A DNA stretch of 40,644 bases from Acidobacteriota bacterium. Its GTDB lineage: Bacteria; Acidobacteriota; Thermoanaerobaculia; Multivoradales; JAGPDF01. Positions 18,168-25,484 of the stretch are shown here, in pieces. Within the stretch, counting starts at the first letter, position 1. Each line of letters starts with the position of its first letter. The stretch spans positions 1-40,644 of the forward strand of contig JAAYLR010000134.1 in assembly GCA_012521815.1 (NCBI GenBank), in the 5' to 3' direction. The translations under genes and the position numbers were made by a program. The notes under the pieces were generated by a model. The model was not told where the DNA came from, did no database searches, and saw only the letters and a list, made by a program, of their open reading frames with translations.

Positions 18168-19001
18168 ATGAGCCGCCAGCCCGCCACCTTCCGTCTGGGC
18201 GAGCTCGCCATCGAGGGCTGCTCGCGCGCCGGCGAGGAGACCTGGTTCCGGGTCTCCCCGCCGGGCCTCGCCTTCGACGTCGGCCGCGGTCCGCTCACGC
18301 TCGCCGGCGTCCGGGATCTCTTCGTCACCCACGGGCACCTCGACCACGTCCTCGGGCTGCCGTACCTCCTCTCCCGGCGCGCCCTCGATCATCCGTGGGG
18401 GCGGCGGGTCTTCTGCCCGGCCGAGATCGCCGACGACCTGGCGGCGCTCGTGAAGGTGGCCGAGCGCCTCGAGCGGACGCAGTACCCGTTCACCCTCTGT
18501 CCACTCGCTCCCGGAGACCGGGTCGAGGTCGGGCGCGATCTCCAGGTGGAGGCGTTCGCCACCGACCACGTGGTGCCGAGCCTCGGCTATCACCTGCTGC
18601 GCCACCGCTACCGGCTGCGGGAAGAGCTCCGGGAGCTCGCGCCGGAGGAGGTGGTGGCGCGCAAGCGCGCCGGCGAGGCGGTGGAGGAGCGGAGCGAAGA
18701 GCGGTGGCTCACCTTCTGCGGCGACACCGGCCCCTCGATCTTCACGCGGGAGCCGGCGCTCTTCGCCTCGCGGGTCCTGATGCTCGAATGCACCTTCCTC
18801 GACCCCTCCCACCGCGAACGCGCCGGCCGTTTCGGCCATCTCCACCTCGCCGATCTCGCGGCGGTCGAGGAGCGGTTCGAGAACGAAGCGGTGATCCTCT
18901 ACCACCTCAGCCGCCGGCACCGGCCGGCCGACCTGCGCCGGCAGGTCGACGCGCTGCTCCCGCGGCTCGCACCGCGCGTGCACGTGCTGCTCGAGGGCTG
19001 A
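18168..19001 (+). CDS. Ribonuclease Z-like metallo-beta-lactamase-fold hydrolase
   Basis: A 277-residue MBL-fold protein with the metal-binding motif HGHLDH at 55-60. Later ligand regions are TDHVVPSLGY, FCGDTG (the bridging aspartate) and the C-terminal HLSRRH. The layout is that of tRNA 3'-processing endonuclease RNase Z, including the ATDH..S.GY element, but it lacks an obvious RNase Z exosite arm apart from the charged insert around residues 145-170. It may act on tRNA or another RNA. The start ATG has an AAAGAGGGGG ribosome-binding site, 28 bases after the GAPDH-like stop, and the next gene begins 13 bases downstream, so an operon is likely. Confidence 0.8.
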   Translation: MSRQPATFRLGELAIEGCSRAGEETWFRVSPPGLAFDVGRGPLTLAGVRDLFVTHGHLDHVLGLPYLLSRRALDHPWGRRVFCPAEIADDLAALVKVAERLERTQYPFTLCPLAPGDRVEVGRDLQVEAFATDHVVPSLGYHLLRHRYRLREELRELAPEEVVARKRAGEAVEERSEERWLTFCGDTGPSIFTREPALFASRVLMLECTFLDPSHRERAGRFGHLHLADLAAVEERFENEAVILYHLSRRHRPADLRRQVDALLPRLAPRVHVLLEG

Positions 19002-19014
19002 GGGGCGCGATTCC

Positions 19015-20442
19015 GTGAGCCCGCGGCAGCCGTCTGACGAAGGGACGGGGAAGGGCGAGCGCCGGCGACCGGTCGCCGCGCGTCTCGCCGAGCTCGAGGA
19101 GCTCGAGCTGACGATCGACCAGCTCGTGACCGGCGGCGAGGGCCTCGGCCGGTTCGAAGGGATCCCGATCTTCGTGCCGTTCGCGGCTCCGGGGGATCGC
19201 CTCCGGGTCCGGCTCGTGGCACGCCATCCGGGCTACGGACGCGCCGAGATCGTGGCGCTGCTCGCGCCCGGGCCGGGGCGCCGGGAGCCTCCCTGTCCGC
19301 ACTTCGGCCGCTGCGGCGGCTGCGATCTCCAGCACCTCGACGACTCCCTCCAGGTGCGGCTGAAGGTGATGGCGGTGGCCGAGACGCTGCGCCGGATCGG
19401 CGGGCTCCGGTTCCCCGCCGAGCAGATCGAGGTGGTCTCCGGCGAGCCGTGGGGCTGGCGGCTGCGCACCCAGCTCCACACCGCGCCGGCGGCGGCTGGC
19501 GAGGGTGTGCGGGTCGGCTATCACGCCCGGGGGAGTCACGAGCTGGTGGCGATCAGCCGCTGCCCGGTGCTCGTGCCGGCGCTCGAGCGGGAGGCGGTGA
19601 CGCTTGCCCGCCGCCTGCCCGCCGAGGGCGTTCCCCGCCGCCTCGACGTCGCGGCCGGCGATGGCGGTGAGGTGGCGATCGCCCCTCTCGTCGGCGATCT
19701 TCCGCATGGCGAGCTCGCGGTCAGGGTGGGGGAGTTCCGCTATCGGTTCGACGCGCGCTGCTTCTTCCAGGGGCACCGCGGGCTGCTCCCGCAGCTCGTG
19801 GACCGGGTCGTGGGCGACGCGGAGGGGGAGCGGGCGTACGACCTCTACGGTGGAGTCGGGCTCTTTGCCCTGCCGCTCGCCCGGCGCTACCGCGAGGTGG
19901 TGGTGGTCGAGGGGGACCGGATCGCGGCCCGCTACGCGCGGCGCAACCTGCGCGAGCACCGGCTCGGCGGCGAGGTGATCACCCAGGCGGTCGAGAGCTG
20001 GATCCGCACCGGGCTGCCGGACGGGGCGCCGCGGGTGGTCGTCGATCCTCCCCGCACCGGCTTGCCGGTCGCGGTGCGGGCGCTGCTCAGCCTCCGCCGT
20101 CCGGAGCGGCTCACCTACGTCTCCTGCCATCCGGCGGCGCTCGCGCGTGATCTCGCCGCGCTCGCGGAGGCGTTCACGCTCGAGCGGCTCGTCTTCCTCG
20201 ATCTCTTCCCGCAGACCGCGCATCTCGAGGTGGTCGCGCAGCTGGCCGCGAAGGCGCGTCCCGCGGTGGTCGTGCCGCCGCCGGGCCCTCGGCGCGCTGC
20301 CGCCCGGCCCGGGCGACGGTCTCCCGGCCGGACCGGTGACGGCTCGCGACGCCCTCCCGGAAAGGGGCCGGGGGGCGCGCCCCGGCGCGGGAGCCACCCG
20401 CACCCTCCCGGCTCCGGCGGCCGCCGCCGGCCGCCCCGTTAG
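19015..20442 (+). CDS. RlmD/RumA-like 23S rRNA (uracil-5-)-methyltransferase
   Basis: A 475-residue RNA m5U methyltransferase. A TRAM-like beta domain (about residues 30-90) precedes the iron-sulfur cluster cysteines C94, C100 and C103, with a fourth in ISRCPVL. The SAM-binding core has DLYGGVGLFALPLA. The catalytic cysteine is in YVSCHPAALARDL, and DPPRTGL precedes it. Target choice (U747, U1939 or tRNA U54) cannot be told from motifs. The last 50 or so residues are an Arg/Pro/Gly-rich low-complexity tail not found in typical members, possibly an RNA-binding extension. The GTG start follows the RNase Z-like gene by 13 bases. Confidence 0.88.
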   Translation: MSPRQPSDEGTGKGERRRPVAARLAELEELELTIDQLVTGGEGLGRFEGIPIFVPFAAPGDRLRVRLVARHPGYGRAEIVALLAPGPGRREPPCPHFGRCGGCDLQHLDDSLQVRLKVMAVAETLRRIGGLRFPAEQIEVVSGEPWGWRLRTQLHTAPAAAGEGVRVGYHARGSHELVAISRCPVLVPALEREAVTLARRLPAEGVPRRLDVAAGDGGEVAIAPLVGDLPHGELAVRVGEFRYRFDARCFFQGHRGLLPQLVDRVVGDAEGERAYDLYGGVGLFALPLARRYREVVVVEGDRIAARYARRNLREHRLGGEVITQAVESWIRTGLPDGAPRVVVDPPRTGLPVAVRALLSLRRPERLTYVSCHPAALARDLAALAEAFTLERLVFLDLFPQTAHLEVVAQLAAKARPAVVVPPPGPRRAAARPGRRSPGRTGDGSRRPPGKGPGGAPRRGSHPHPPGSGGRRRPPR

Positions 20443-20445
20443 AAT
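20440..20445 (+). promoter_or_regulatory. -10 box (TAGAAT) for the PTPS-like gene
   Basis: TAGAAT overlaps the rlmD-like stop codon and ends 7 nt before GTG 20453, with GACCGGC between. An almost identical arrangement (TAGAAT, GACCGGG, ATG) precedes the methyltransferase gene on the other strand at 23517. Confidence 0.45.
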
Positions 20446-20452
20446 GACCGGC

Positions 20453-20947
20453 GTGACCACTCCCGGCACTTATCGCCTCGAGCTCGGCAAGGAGGATTTC
20501 AAGTTCTCCTGCGCCCACTTCACCCTCTTCCCGGACGGCGGCGCCGAGCCGCTCCATGGCCACAACTACCGGGTACGGGTGACGGTCGAGGGCGACCGGC
20601 TCGACGCCCTCGGCATGCTCGTCGACTTCGCCGCGGTCAAGCGCGCGGTGCGCCGGCTCTGCGCCCGGCTCGACGAGCGGGTGCTCCTCCCGCAGGAGGC
20701 CCCGGATCTCGTCTGGGAGCGCCGCGGCGAGGAGGTCGAGGCGCGCTACGCCGGCCGCCGTTACCTCTGGCCCGCTGCCGAGGTGCTCCTGCTGCCGCTC
20801 GCCAACACCAGCGTCGAGCTGCTCGCGGCCTGGCTCTGGCGCGAGCTCGCCCCGGAGCTCGCCGGCTTCCCGGTGCGGAGCCTCGGGGTCTCGGTCGAGG
20901 AGACGCTCGGGCAGGGCTGCCGCTACTCGGCGCCGCTGCCCGGCTGA
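20453..20947 (+). CDS. 6-pyruvoyltetrahydropterin synthase family protein, PTPS-III type
   Basis: A 164-residue COG0720 (QueD/PTPS fold) protein. The zinc ligands are H22, H35 and H37 (CAHF and HGHNY). The catalytic cysteine of QueD (CxxxHGH) is missing; instead E32 gives the ExxHGH pattern of the PTPS-III subgroup. PTPS-III enzymes cleave dihydroneopterin triphosphate to 6-hydroxymethyldihydropterin and replace FolB in folate synthesis. folE, which makes that substrate, lies 2.7 kb away. The start is either GTG 20453 (7 nt after a -10 box) or ATG 20444, which overlaps that box but would couple to the rlmD-like stop. Its last 25 bases overlap the convergent glycosyltransferase gene. Confidence 0.85.
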   Translation: MTTPGTYRLELGKEDFKFSCAHFTLFPDGGAEPLHGHNYRVRVTVEGDRLDALGMLVDFAAVKRAVRRLCARLDERVLLPQEAPDLVWERRGEEVEARYAGRRYLWPAAEVLLLPLANTSVELLAAWLWRELAPELAGFPVRSLGVSVEETLGQGCRYSAPLPG

Positions 20948-22071
20948 GCCTCGTCACCACCCGCGCCGGGAGGCGGGAGCTCCCGGCCCCGCCACGGGGC
21001 GAGCCGCCCCCGGCGAAAGTCGGCGAGCGCGGTGAGGAGGAGCGCCGCGAAGAGCAGTCCCTCGAGCGGTGCTGCGAGCGCCGGCGCGGCAGGGAAGCGC
21101 GCCGAGGTTCGCAGCACGCCGGAGGCGATCGCCGCGAGCGCCCAGAGCAGGCCGGCGGCCGGCAGCGCTCCCGTCGCGAGCAGCACCGTGACGCCGAGGG
21201 CGGGCAGGGCGGCGAAGCTGGCCACGGCACCCGCGAAACCGGCCCGGGAGCCGTAGAGGAGCGCGAGGTTCCGGCGCCACCCCTGCCAGGCGGCCCGGAA
21301 GCCCGGATACATCTCGACCTCCAGCAGATCGAGGGCGCGGAAGAAGCCGGCCCGGCCGCCGGCGGCGACGAGGCGTCGGGCCAGGGTGACGTCGTCGAGC
21401 GCCACCCGGGCGAGCGGTTCGAGACCGCCGGCCGCCGCCAGGGCCGCCCGGCGCACGAGGAGGAACTGGCCGTTGGCGAGCGGGGGCTCGCCCTCCCCTT
21501 CGGCGTACGGCGCCCAGTCGCCCAGGTCGGCGTCGAGGAGCGCGAAGACCGGCGGCGTGAGGAGGCTCGCCCCCCAGCCGGAAACGCGCTGATGCCCGGC
21601 GATCGAGACGAGGTCGAGCGGCCCGGCGGCCGCCGCGGCGTGGGCGCGGGCGAGCAGCTCCGGATGGTGCCGGGTGTCGGCGTCGGTGAAGAGGAGCCAC
21701 TCCGACTCCGCGCCGGCAGAGCCCCGCGCGAGGGCGTGGACCTTGCCGCTCCAGCCGGCGGGCAGGGGACCGGCGGAGGCGAGCGTGAGGCGTCCGCCCG
21801 CCTTCGCCGCGAGCCCGGCCACGAGCGCCGCGGTCGCGTCCCGGGAGCCGTCGTCGACGACCCGGAGCTCGAGCGGCGCGCTCTGGCCGAGCAGGCTCTC
21901 GACGCAGGCCACGACCTGCGCGGCCTCGTCGCGCACCGGCAGGATCGCGAGGGTGGACGGCGGGGTGGCCGGCGCGGCCGGCGGGAGCGCCGGCGCGGCG
22001 GCCCGGGCGCCCGCCAGACGCGAAGCGAAGGCGAGGAGCGCGACGCCGGCCAGCGCGGCGGCGAGGAGCAA
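20923..22071 (-). CDS. Membrane-associated family 2 glycosyltransferase (HpnB-like)
   Basis: A 382-residue GT2-type glycosyltransferase. It has an N-terminal hydrophobic segment (about 1-20), the nucleotide-binding start LAILPVRDEA, VVDDGS at 71-76, the metal-binding DAD at 130-132 (FTDADTRH), and the acceptor/catalytic region ALDDVTLARRL. Three or four C-terminal hydrophobic segments follow (about 275-345). The arrangement resembles hopene-associated HpnB proteins, but no hopanoid gene is nearby, so the acceptor is unknown. It starts with TTG 22071, 5 bases after the selenoprotein stop, with GAAGGG upstream, so it is translationally close-coupled. Its 3' end overlaps the PTPS gene on the other strand. 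Confidence 0.85.
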   Translation of the reverse strand: MLLAAALAGVALLAFASRLAGARAAAPALPPAAPATPPSTLAILPVRDEAAQVVACVESLLGQSAPLELRVVDDGSRDATAALVAGLAAKAGGRLTLASAGPLPAGWSGKVHALARGSAGAESEWLLFTDADTRHHPELLARAHAAAAAGPLDLVSIAGHQRVSGWGASLLTPPVFALLDADLGDWAPYAEGEGEPPLANGQFLLVRRAALAAAGGLEPLARVALDDVTLARRLVAAGGRAGFFRALDLLEVEMYPGFRAAWQGWRRNLALLYGSRAGFAGAVASFAALPALGVTVLLATGALPAAGLLWALAAIASGVLRTSARFPAAPALAAPLEGLLFAALLLTALADFRRGRLAPWRGRELPPPGAGGDEAQPGSGAE

Positions 22072-22076
22072 CGGCG

Positions 22077-22310
22077 CTACCCTTCGAGGAGGGCGCGCAG
22101 CGCGGCGACGACCTCGCCGGGCTCGGCGTGCCGCCCGCTGTCCCAGCGGGAGAAGACGAGCTGGCCGTCGAGCCGGACGTCGAAGATCCCGTTCCGGCCG
22201 CCGATGAGCTGCGGCTCGAGGCCCGTCTCCCGCATGATCTCGGCCGCCAGACTGACGGCCCGGGGCAGGTGGTTTCAGGCCACGCAGTATTCGATCGTGA
22301 GCTTCGGCAT
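22077..22310 (-). CDS. SelW/Rdx-family selenoprotein with in-frame UGA (Sec12)
   Basis: A 77-residue protein if the UGA at 22275-22277 is read as selenocysteine. It begins MPKLTIEYCVAU, with the CxxU redox motif at residues 9-12 immediately after the first beta strand, exactly where SelT/SelW/SelH (Rdx) proteins carry CxxU or CxxC. The reading frame stays family-like after the UGA, with a GGRNGIFDVRLDG block and then GRHAEPGEVVAALRALL. The normal stop is TAG. GAGAGGGAAA precedes the ATG. A hairpin with an AGUCU loop lies 21 nt beyond the UGA. It sits between a methyltransferase (16-bp gap) and a glycosyltransferase (5-bp gap) and is probably cotranscribed with them. A small thioredoxin-fold oxidoreductase role is inferred from the family. 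Conventional ORF calling would miss it. Confidence 0.9.
22242..22260 (-). promoter_or_regulatory. Candidate bacterial SECIS element
   Basis: On the mRNA, GGCCGUC (22260-22254) pairs with GGCGGCC (22248-22242): 7 bp, one of them a G-U pair, around the loop AGUCU. There are 21 nt between the UGA and the loop, and G is the second loop base. This fits the general bacterial SECIS description (short apical loop, a G among the first two loop bases, about 16-37 nt from UGA). SelB would bind it to insert selenocysteine. Confidence 0.75.
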
Positions 22311-22326
22311 TTTCCCTCTCTGGGGG

Positions 22327-23517
22327 TCAGAGCGGCCGGCGTCCGCAGATCGCGCCGGAGTTGAAGAACGGATAGAGGTCGCGGATGCGTTCCAGGTCGG
22401 GCACGAGCTCGACCGGCGCGAGACCGGCGCCGGTGAAGAGGCGCCGCCAGACCTCCGGCGTGAGGAAGCCCGGCTCGGGCCGCCGCTCGGGGTCGAGCTC
22501 GACGCCGACGAACCCCTCCAGCGCGAGAAAGACCATCTCGGCCGCGATCGGCTGGCCGGGGAAGAGGCGGATGCACTCCCCGCCCACCAGCCAGCCGCCC
22601 GGAGCGAGCCGCTCCCGGAGCCGGGCGAGGGCCGCCGGCAGGTCGCGGGCGACGTGCAGGACGTTGACCGCGAAGACGAGGTCGAACTCCCCGGCCGCCG
22701 TCGCGGTGGCGTCGAGCGGGAGGTCGATGTCGAGGGCGGAGAAGGAGAGCGGCACGCCGGGGAAACGGGAGCGCAGCGCCCGCTCCGCCCGCCGCCGGAA
22801 GAAGGTGCTCGGCTCGGTCACCTCGTAGCGGGTGAGGTCGCCGAGCCGGCCGGCCTGCTCGAGCCGGGCGAGGAGCTCCTCGGTGGCGCTGCCCGCGCCG
22901 GCGCCGAGCTCGAGCACCGCGAACCGGCCCGCCGGCGCCCGCGTGAGCGCGGCGACCGCGGCGATCACGTTGTTGATCGCGTAGACCGGATGCCGGTTCG
23001 AGAAGTACTCCCCCCAGAGACCGACGTGCCCGGCGCCGAGGAGCACCTGCTCGCCCCGCACCTCGCCCCGCGCGAGCGGCGGGTAGAGGCCGCCCGCGAG
23101 GTCGAGCAGCTCGAGGCTCGGGGCGATGCCGGGGTCGGTCGCGAGCCCCTGGGCGCGCAGCTCGGCGCGGTGTTCGGAAGGCCACGGTCCGACGGCGCGA
23201 TAGCGCGGCGCGCCGGTCCCGTCCTGCCCCGCGACGGCGAGCACCCCGTCGGCGGCGAGCCGGCGCAGGAGGCCCTGGAGCGCGGGCACGAAGCCCGGCA
23301 CGAAACCGCGCCGCGCCGCGAGCTCGTTGGCCGAGAGTGCGTCCGCGAGCGCCGGCGCGAGGGCGAGCTCGGCGGCGAGCGCGAGCGCCCAGTCGCCGGC
23401 GTACCGTTCGACCAGCTCGACGCAGAGCTGGAAATGCTCGGAGAACGGCTCGGGCGGGAGCTCTCCGAGAACGCCGGCGAGATCGGGGGGAGAGGGCGTG
23501 GCGATGAACGCGGGCAT
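22327..23517 (-). CDS. SAM-dependent class I methyltransferase
   Basis: A 396-residue protein whose first 170 residues are a helical region with winged-helix/dimerisation character (LLRRLAADGVLAV). The Rossmann methyltransferase core then begins at VLELGAGAGSATEELL (motif I, about residue 205). Acidic SALDID, FDLVFAVNVLHVARD (motif post I/IV) and LAPGGWLVGGE follow. The arrangement resembles O-methyltransferases and polyketide-type C-methyltransferases; the substrate is unknown. The start was placed at ATG 23517 because TAGAAT at 23525-23530 ends 7 nt upstream, while the other in-frame ATG at 23526 lies inside that box. It heads the methyltransferase, selenoprotein and glycosyltransferase operon and diverges from folE. 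Confidence 0.82.
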   Translation of the reverse strand: MPAFIATPSPPDLAGVLGELPPEPFSEHFQLCVELVERYAGDWALALAAELALAPALADALSANELAARRGFVPGFVPALQGLLRRLAADGVLAVAGQDGTGAPRYRAVGPWPSEHRAELRAQGLATDPGIAPSLELLDLAGGLYPPLARGEVRGEQVLLGAGHVGLWGEYFSNRHPVYAINNVIAAVAALTRAPAGRFAVLELGAGAGSATEELLARLEQAGRLGDLTRYEVTEPSTFFRRRAERALRSRFPGVPLSFSALDIDLPLDATATAAGEFDLVFAVNVLHVARDLPAALARLRERLAPGGWLVGGECIRLFPGQPIAAEMVFLALEGFVGVELDPERRPEPGFLTPEVWRRLFTGAGLAPVELVPDLERIRDLYPFFNSGAICGRRPL

Positions 23518-23524
23518 CCCGGTC

Positions 23525-23530
23525 ATTCTA
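23525..23530 (-). promoter_or_regulatory. -10 box (TAGAAT) of the methyltransferase-selenoprotein operon
   Basis: TAGAAT on the minus strand ends 7 nt before ATG 23517. The spacer GACCGGG is nearly the same as the one before the PTPS gene. No ribosome-binding site; a leaderless transcript is predicted. Confidence 0.5.
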
Positions 23531-23566
23531 CGCTCCGCCGCGGCCGGAGCCGGGGCTGCGGTGCGC

Positions 23567-23572
23567 TAAGAT
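23567..23572 (+). promoter_or_regulatory. Possible -10 box (TAAGAT) for folE
   Basis: TAAGAT lies 29 nt before the folE ATG, in the 84-bp divergent spacer shared with the methyltransferase operon. No clear -35 is visible and the predicted leader has no obvious ribosome-binding site. Confidence 0.35.
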
Positions 23573-23601
23573 CCACGGGCGCCGCCCGCGCTGCCCCGCC
23601 C

Positions 23602-24207
23602 ATGACCGAGATCGAGACGCCCGCTCCCGCCCCGAACGACGCCGACGAGGTGAAGGCCGGGCGGATCGCGAGCCACGTGCGCGCCATCCTCACCGAGCTC
23701 GACCTCGACCTCGACGAGCCAAATCTCCGCGACACCGATCTCCGGGTCGCCAGGCTCTATCTCGAGATGTTCCAGGGCCTGCGCCAGGGCGCCGAGCCCG
23801 CCGTCACCACCTTCCCGAACGACGAGCATTACCGCGCCATGGTCATGGAGCGGCGGATCCCGTTCTACTCCCTCTGCGCCCACCACCTGGTGCCGTTCTA
23901 CGGGCAGGCGCACATCGCCTACATCCCGCGCGACCGGATCATCGGCATCTCGAAGTTCGCGCGGATCCTGGAGTTCTACGCCAAGCGTCCGCAGCTCCAG
24001 GAGCGGCTCACCGAGCAGGTCGCCGACTACCTCCAGGAGGCGCTCCGCCCGCTCGGCGTCATGGTGGTGATCGAGGCGCGCCATCTCTGCGTCGAGATGC
24101 GGGGAGTGAAGAAGCCCGGCGCGGAGACCGTGACCTCCGCGATCCGCGGCGTGTTCCACCAGAAGCAGGTGCGCGAGGAGTTCCTCGACCTCGTGCGCCT
24201 CGACTGA
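23602..24207 (+). CDS. folE: GTP cyclohydrolase I
   Basis: A 201-residue FolE that converts GTP to 7,8-dihydroneopterin triphosphate, the first step of folate and other pterin pathways. The zinc ligands C92, H95 and C163 (SLCAHHL and LCVEMRG) and the catalytic H94 correspond to E. coli Cys110, His113, Cys181 and His112. The substrate-binding block RIIGISKFARIL is intact. Start ATG 23602 fits the normal family length; the long open frame upstream is antisense to the methyltransferase gene. fabH-like begins 13 bases later. The PTPS-III-type gene at 20453 would use its product. Confidence 0.96.
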   Translation: MTEIETPAPAPNDADEVKAGRIASHVRAILTELDLDLDEPNLRDTDLRVARLYLEMFQGLRQGAEPAVTTFPNDEHYRAMVMERRIPFYSLCAHHLVPFYGQAHIAYIPRDRIIGISKFARILEFYAKRPQLQERLTEQVADYLQEALRPLGVMVVIEARHLCVEMRGVKKPGAETVTSAIRGVFHQKQVREEFLDLVRLD

Positions 24208-24220
24208 TCGGAGAGAGACG

Positions 24221-25291
24221 ATGAACGCCCCTCGCGCCGTGTTCGCCGGTTCCGGGATCGCCGTGCCGCCGCTGGCGATCGACAACGCCACCTTCGCGCG
24301 GGTGCTCGACACCAGCGACGAGTGGATCCGGGAGCGCAGCGGCATCGTCAGCCGCCGCTTCGTCGAGCCCGGGGTCGGCTCCTCGGTCCTCGGCATCGAG
24401 GCGGCGCGCGCCGCGCTCGCCGATGCCGGGATGGAGGCCGGCGAGCTCGACTACATCGTCTGCGCCACGATGACGCCGGATCATTACTTCCCCGGCGTCG
24501 GCACCCTCGTGCAGGAGGGGCTCGGGATCCCGCCGCTCCCGGCGCTCGACATCCGGCAGCAGTGCGCGGGGTTCGCCTACGGGCTCCAGGTGGTCGACGC
24601 GCTGATCCGCAGCGGCCTCGCGCGCAACGTGCTGCTGGTGGGCACCGACGTCCACTCGGCGCTGATGCCGCTCTCGCCGCGGAGCTGGGACGTCCTGCTC
24701 GGCCACGATCCCGGCCCGCTCGACGCCGAGGAGCTCGCCGCCAACTCCCGCTTCCGCCACCTCGTGGTGCTCTTCGGCGACGGGGCGGGCGCGATGGTCT
24801 TCCGCGCCGAGGAGGATTCCGGACGCGGGATCCTCGGCGCCGTGCTCTACGGCGAAGGGGCGCACAAGGAGATCCTCCACGTGCCCGGCGTGGGCTCGGC
24901 GCGGCGTCCGTTCGTCTCGATCGAGCAGATCGCGAACGCCGACGTCGTGCCGGTGATGCACGGCCGGCACGTCTTCCGGCTCGCGGTCACCCGGATGCCG
25001 GAGGCGACCCGCGAGCTGCTCGCCCGCCACGGCTATGGTCTCGACGAGCTCGACCTGCTCGTCATGCACCAGGCGAACCTGCGGATCAACGAGGCGGCGC
25101 AGAAGGCGCTCGGGCTCCCCGACTCGAAGGTCCACCACAACATCTACGAGTACGGCAACACCACCTCGGCGACCCTGCCCCTCTGCTTCCACGAGGCCCG
25201 CGCCGCCGGCAAGGCCCCCCCGGGCTCTCTCGTCGCCTTCACCGCCCTCGGCGCCGGCCTCCACTGGGGAGCGGCGCTGATGCGGGTCTAG
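24221..25291 (+). CDS. 3-oxoacyl-ACP synthase III (FabH-like) family protein
   Basis: A 356-residue thiolase-fold condensing enzyme. The catalytic triad is present: C115 (QQCAGFAYG), H283 (MHQANLRI) and N313 (YGNTTSATLP). The N-terminal SDEWIRERSGI and VLFGDGAGAMV are also typical. It probably makes a beta-ketoacyl chain from an acyl-CoA and malonyl-ACP to start fatty acid synthesis. It is slightly longer than E. coli FabH, with an insert around residues 165-190 (LLGHDPGPLDAEE), so a specialised KAS III relative is possible. GGAGAGAG precedes the ATG, and the gene follows folE closely. A decayed copy of its last 100 bases lies 600 bp downstream. Confidence 0.9.
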   Translation: MNAPRAVFAGSGIAVPPLAIDNATFARVLDTSDEWIRERSGIVSRRFVEPGVGSSVLGIEAARAALADAGMEAGELDYIVCATMTPDHYFPGVGTLVQEGLGIPPLPALDIRQQCAGFAYGLQVVDALIRSGLARNVLLVGTDVHSALMPLSPRSWDVLLGHDPGPLDAEELAANSRFRHLVVLFGDGAGAMVFRAEEDSGRGILGAVLYGEGAHKEILHVPGVGSARRPFVSIEQIANADVVPVMHGRHVFRLAVTRMPEATRELLARHGYGLDELDLLVMHQANLRINEAAQKALGLPDSKVHHNIYEYGNTTSATLPLCFHEARAAGKAPPGSLVAFTALGAGLHWGAALMRV

Positions 25292-25400
25292 GGCCGGCGC
25301 TCGCCCCGGATCTCGAGCCCGGACTCGCGGCACGTCTCTCCGGGTGACTCGCCGTTCGCGGCGGCTGCCCGAGCGCGGCCGGCGCCCCCTCCGTCGCTCC

Positions 25401-25415
25401 TGACAGCTTCTGTCA
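25401..25415. promoter_or_regulatory. 15-bp palindrome, possible operator
   Basis: TGACAGCTTCTGTCA is a perfect inverted repeat of 6 bp around CTT, in the gap between fabH and the next small gene and about 45 bases upstream of a strong ribosome-binding site. It could be a regulator site or a small terminator hairpin for fabH. I cannot assign a regulator. Confidence 0.35.
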
Positions 25416-25484
25416 CTCCGCCCTGCCATCATCGCCTCGCTCGCGAAAGGAGGCTGCCGTGCGCCGAATCCGTCCCCCCTCGAA

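Noticed and set aside
20954-23185. A 743-aa minus-strand frame spanning the glycosyltransferase, selenoprotein and methyltransferase
   Set aside because: It is out of frame with all three genes and has shadow-type Arg-rich composition.
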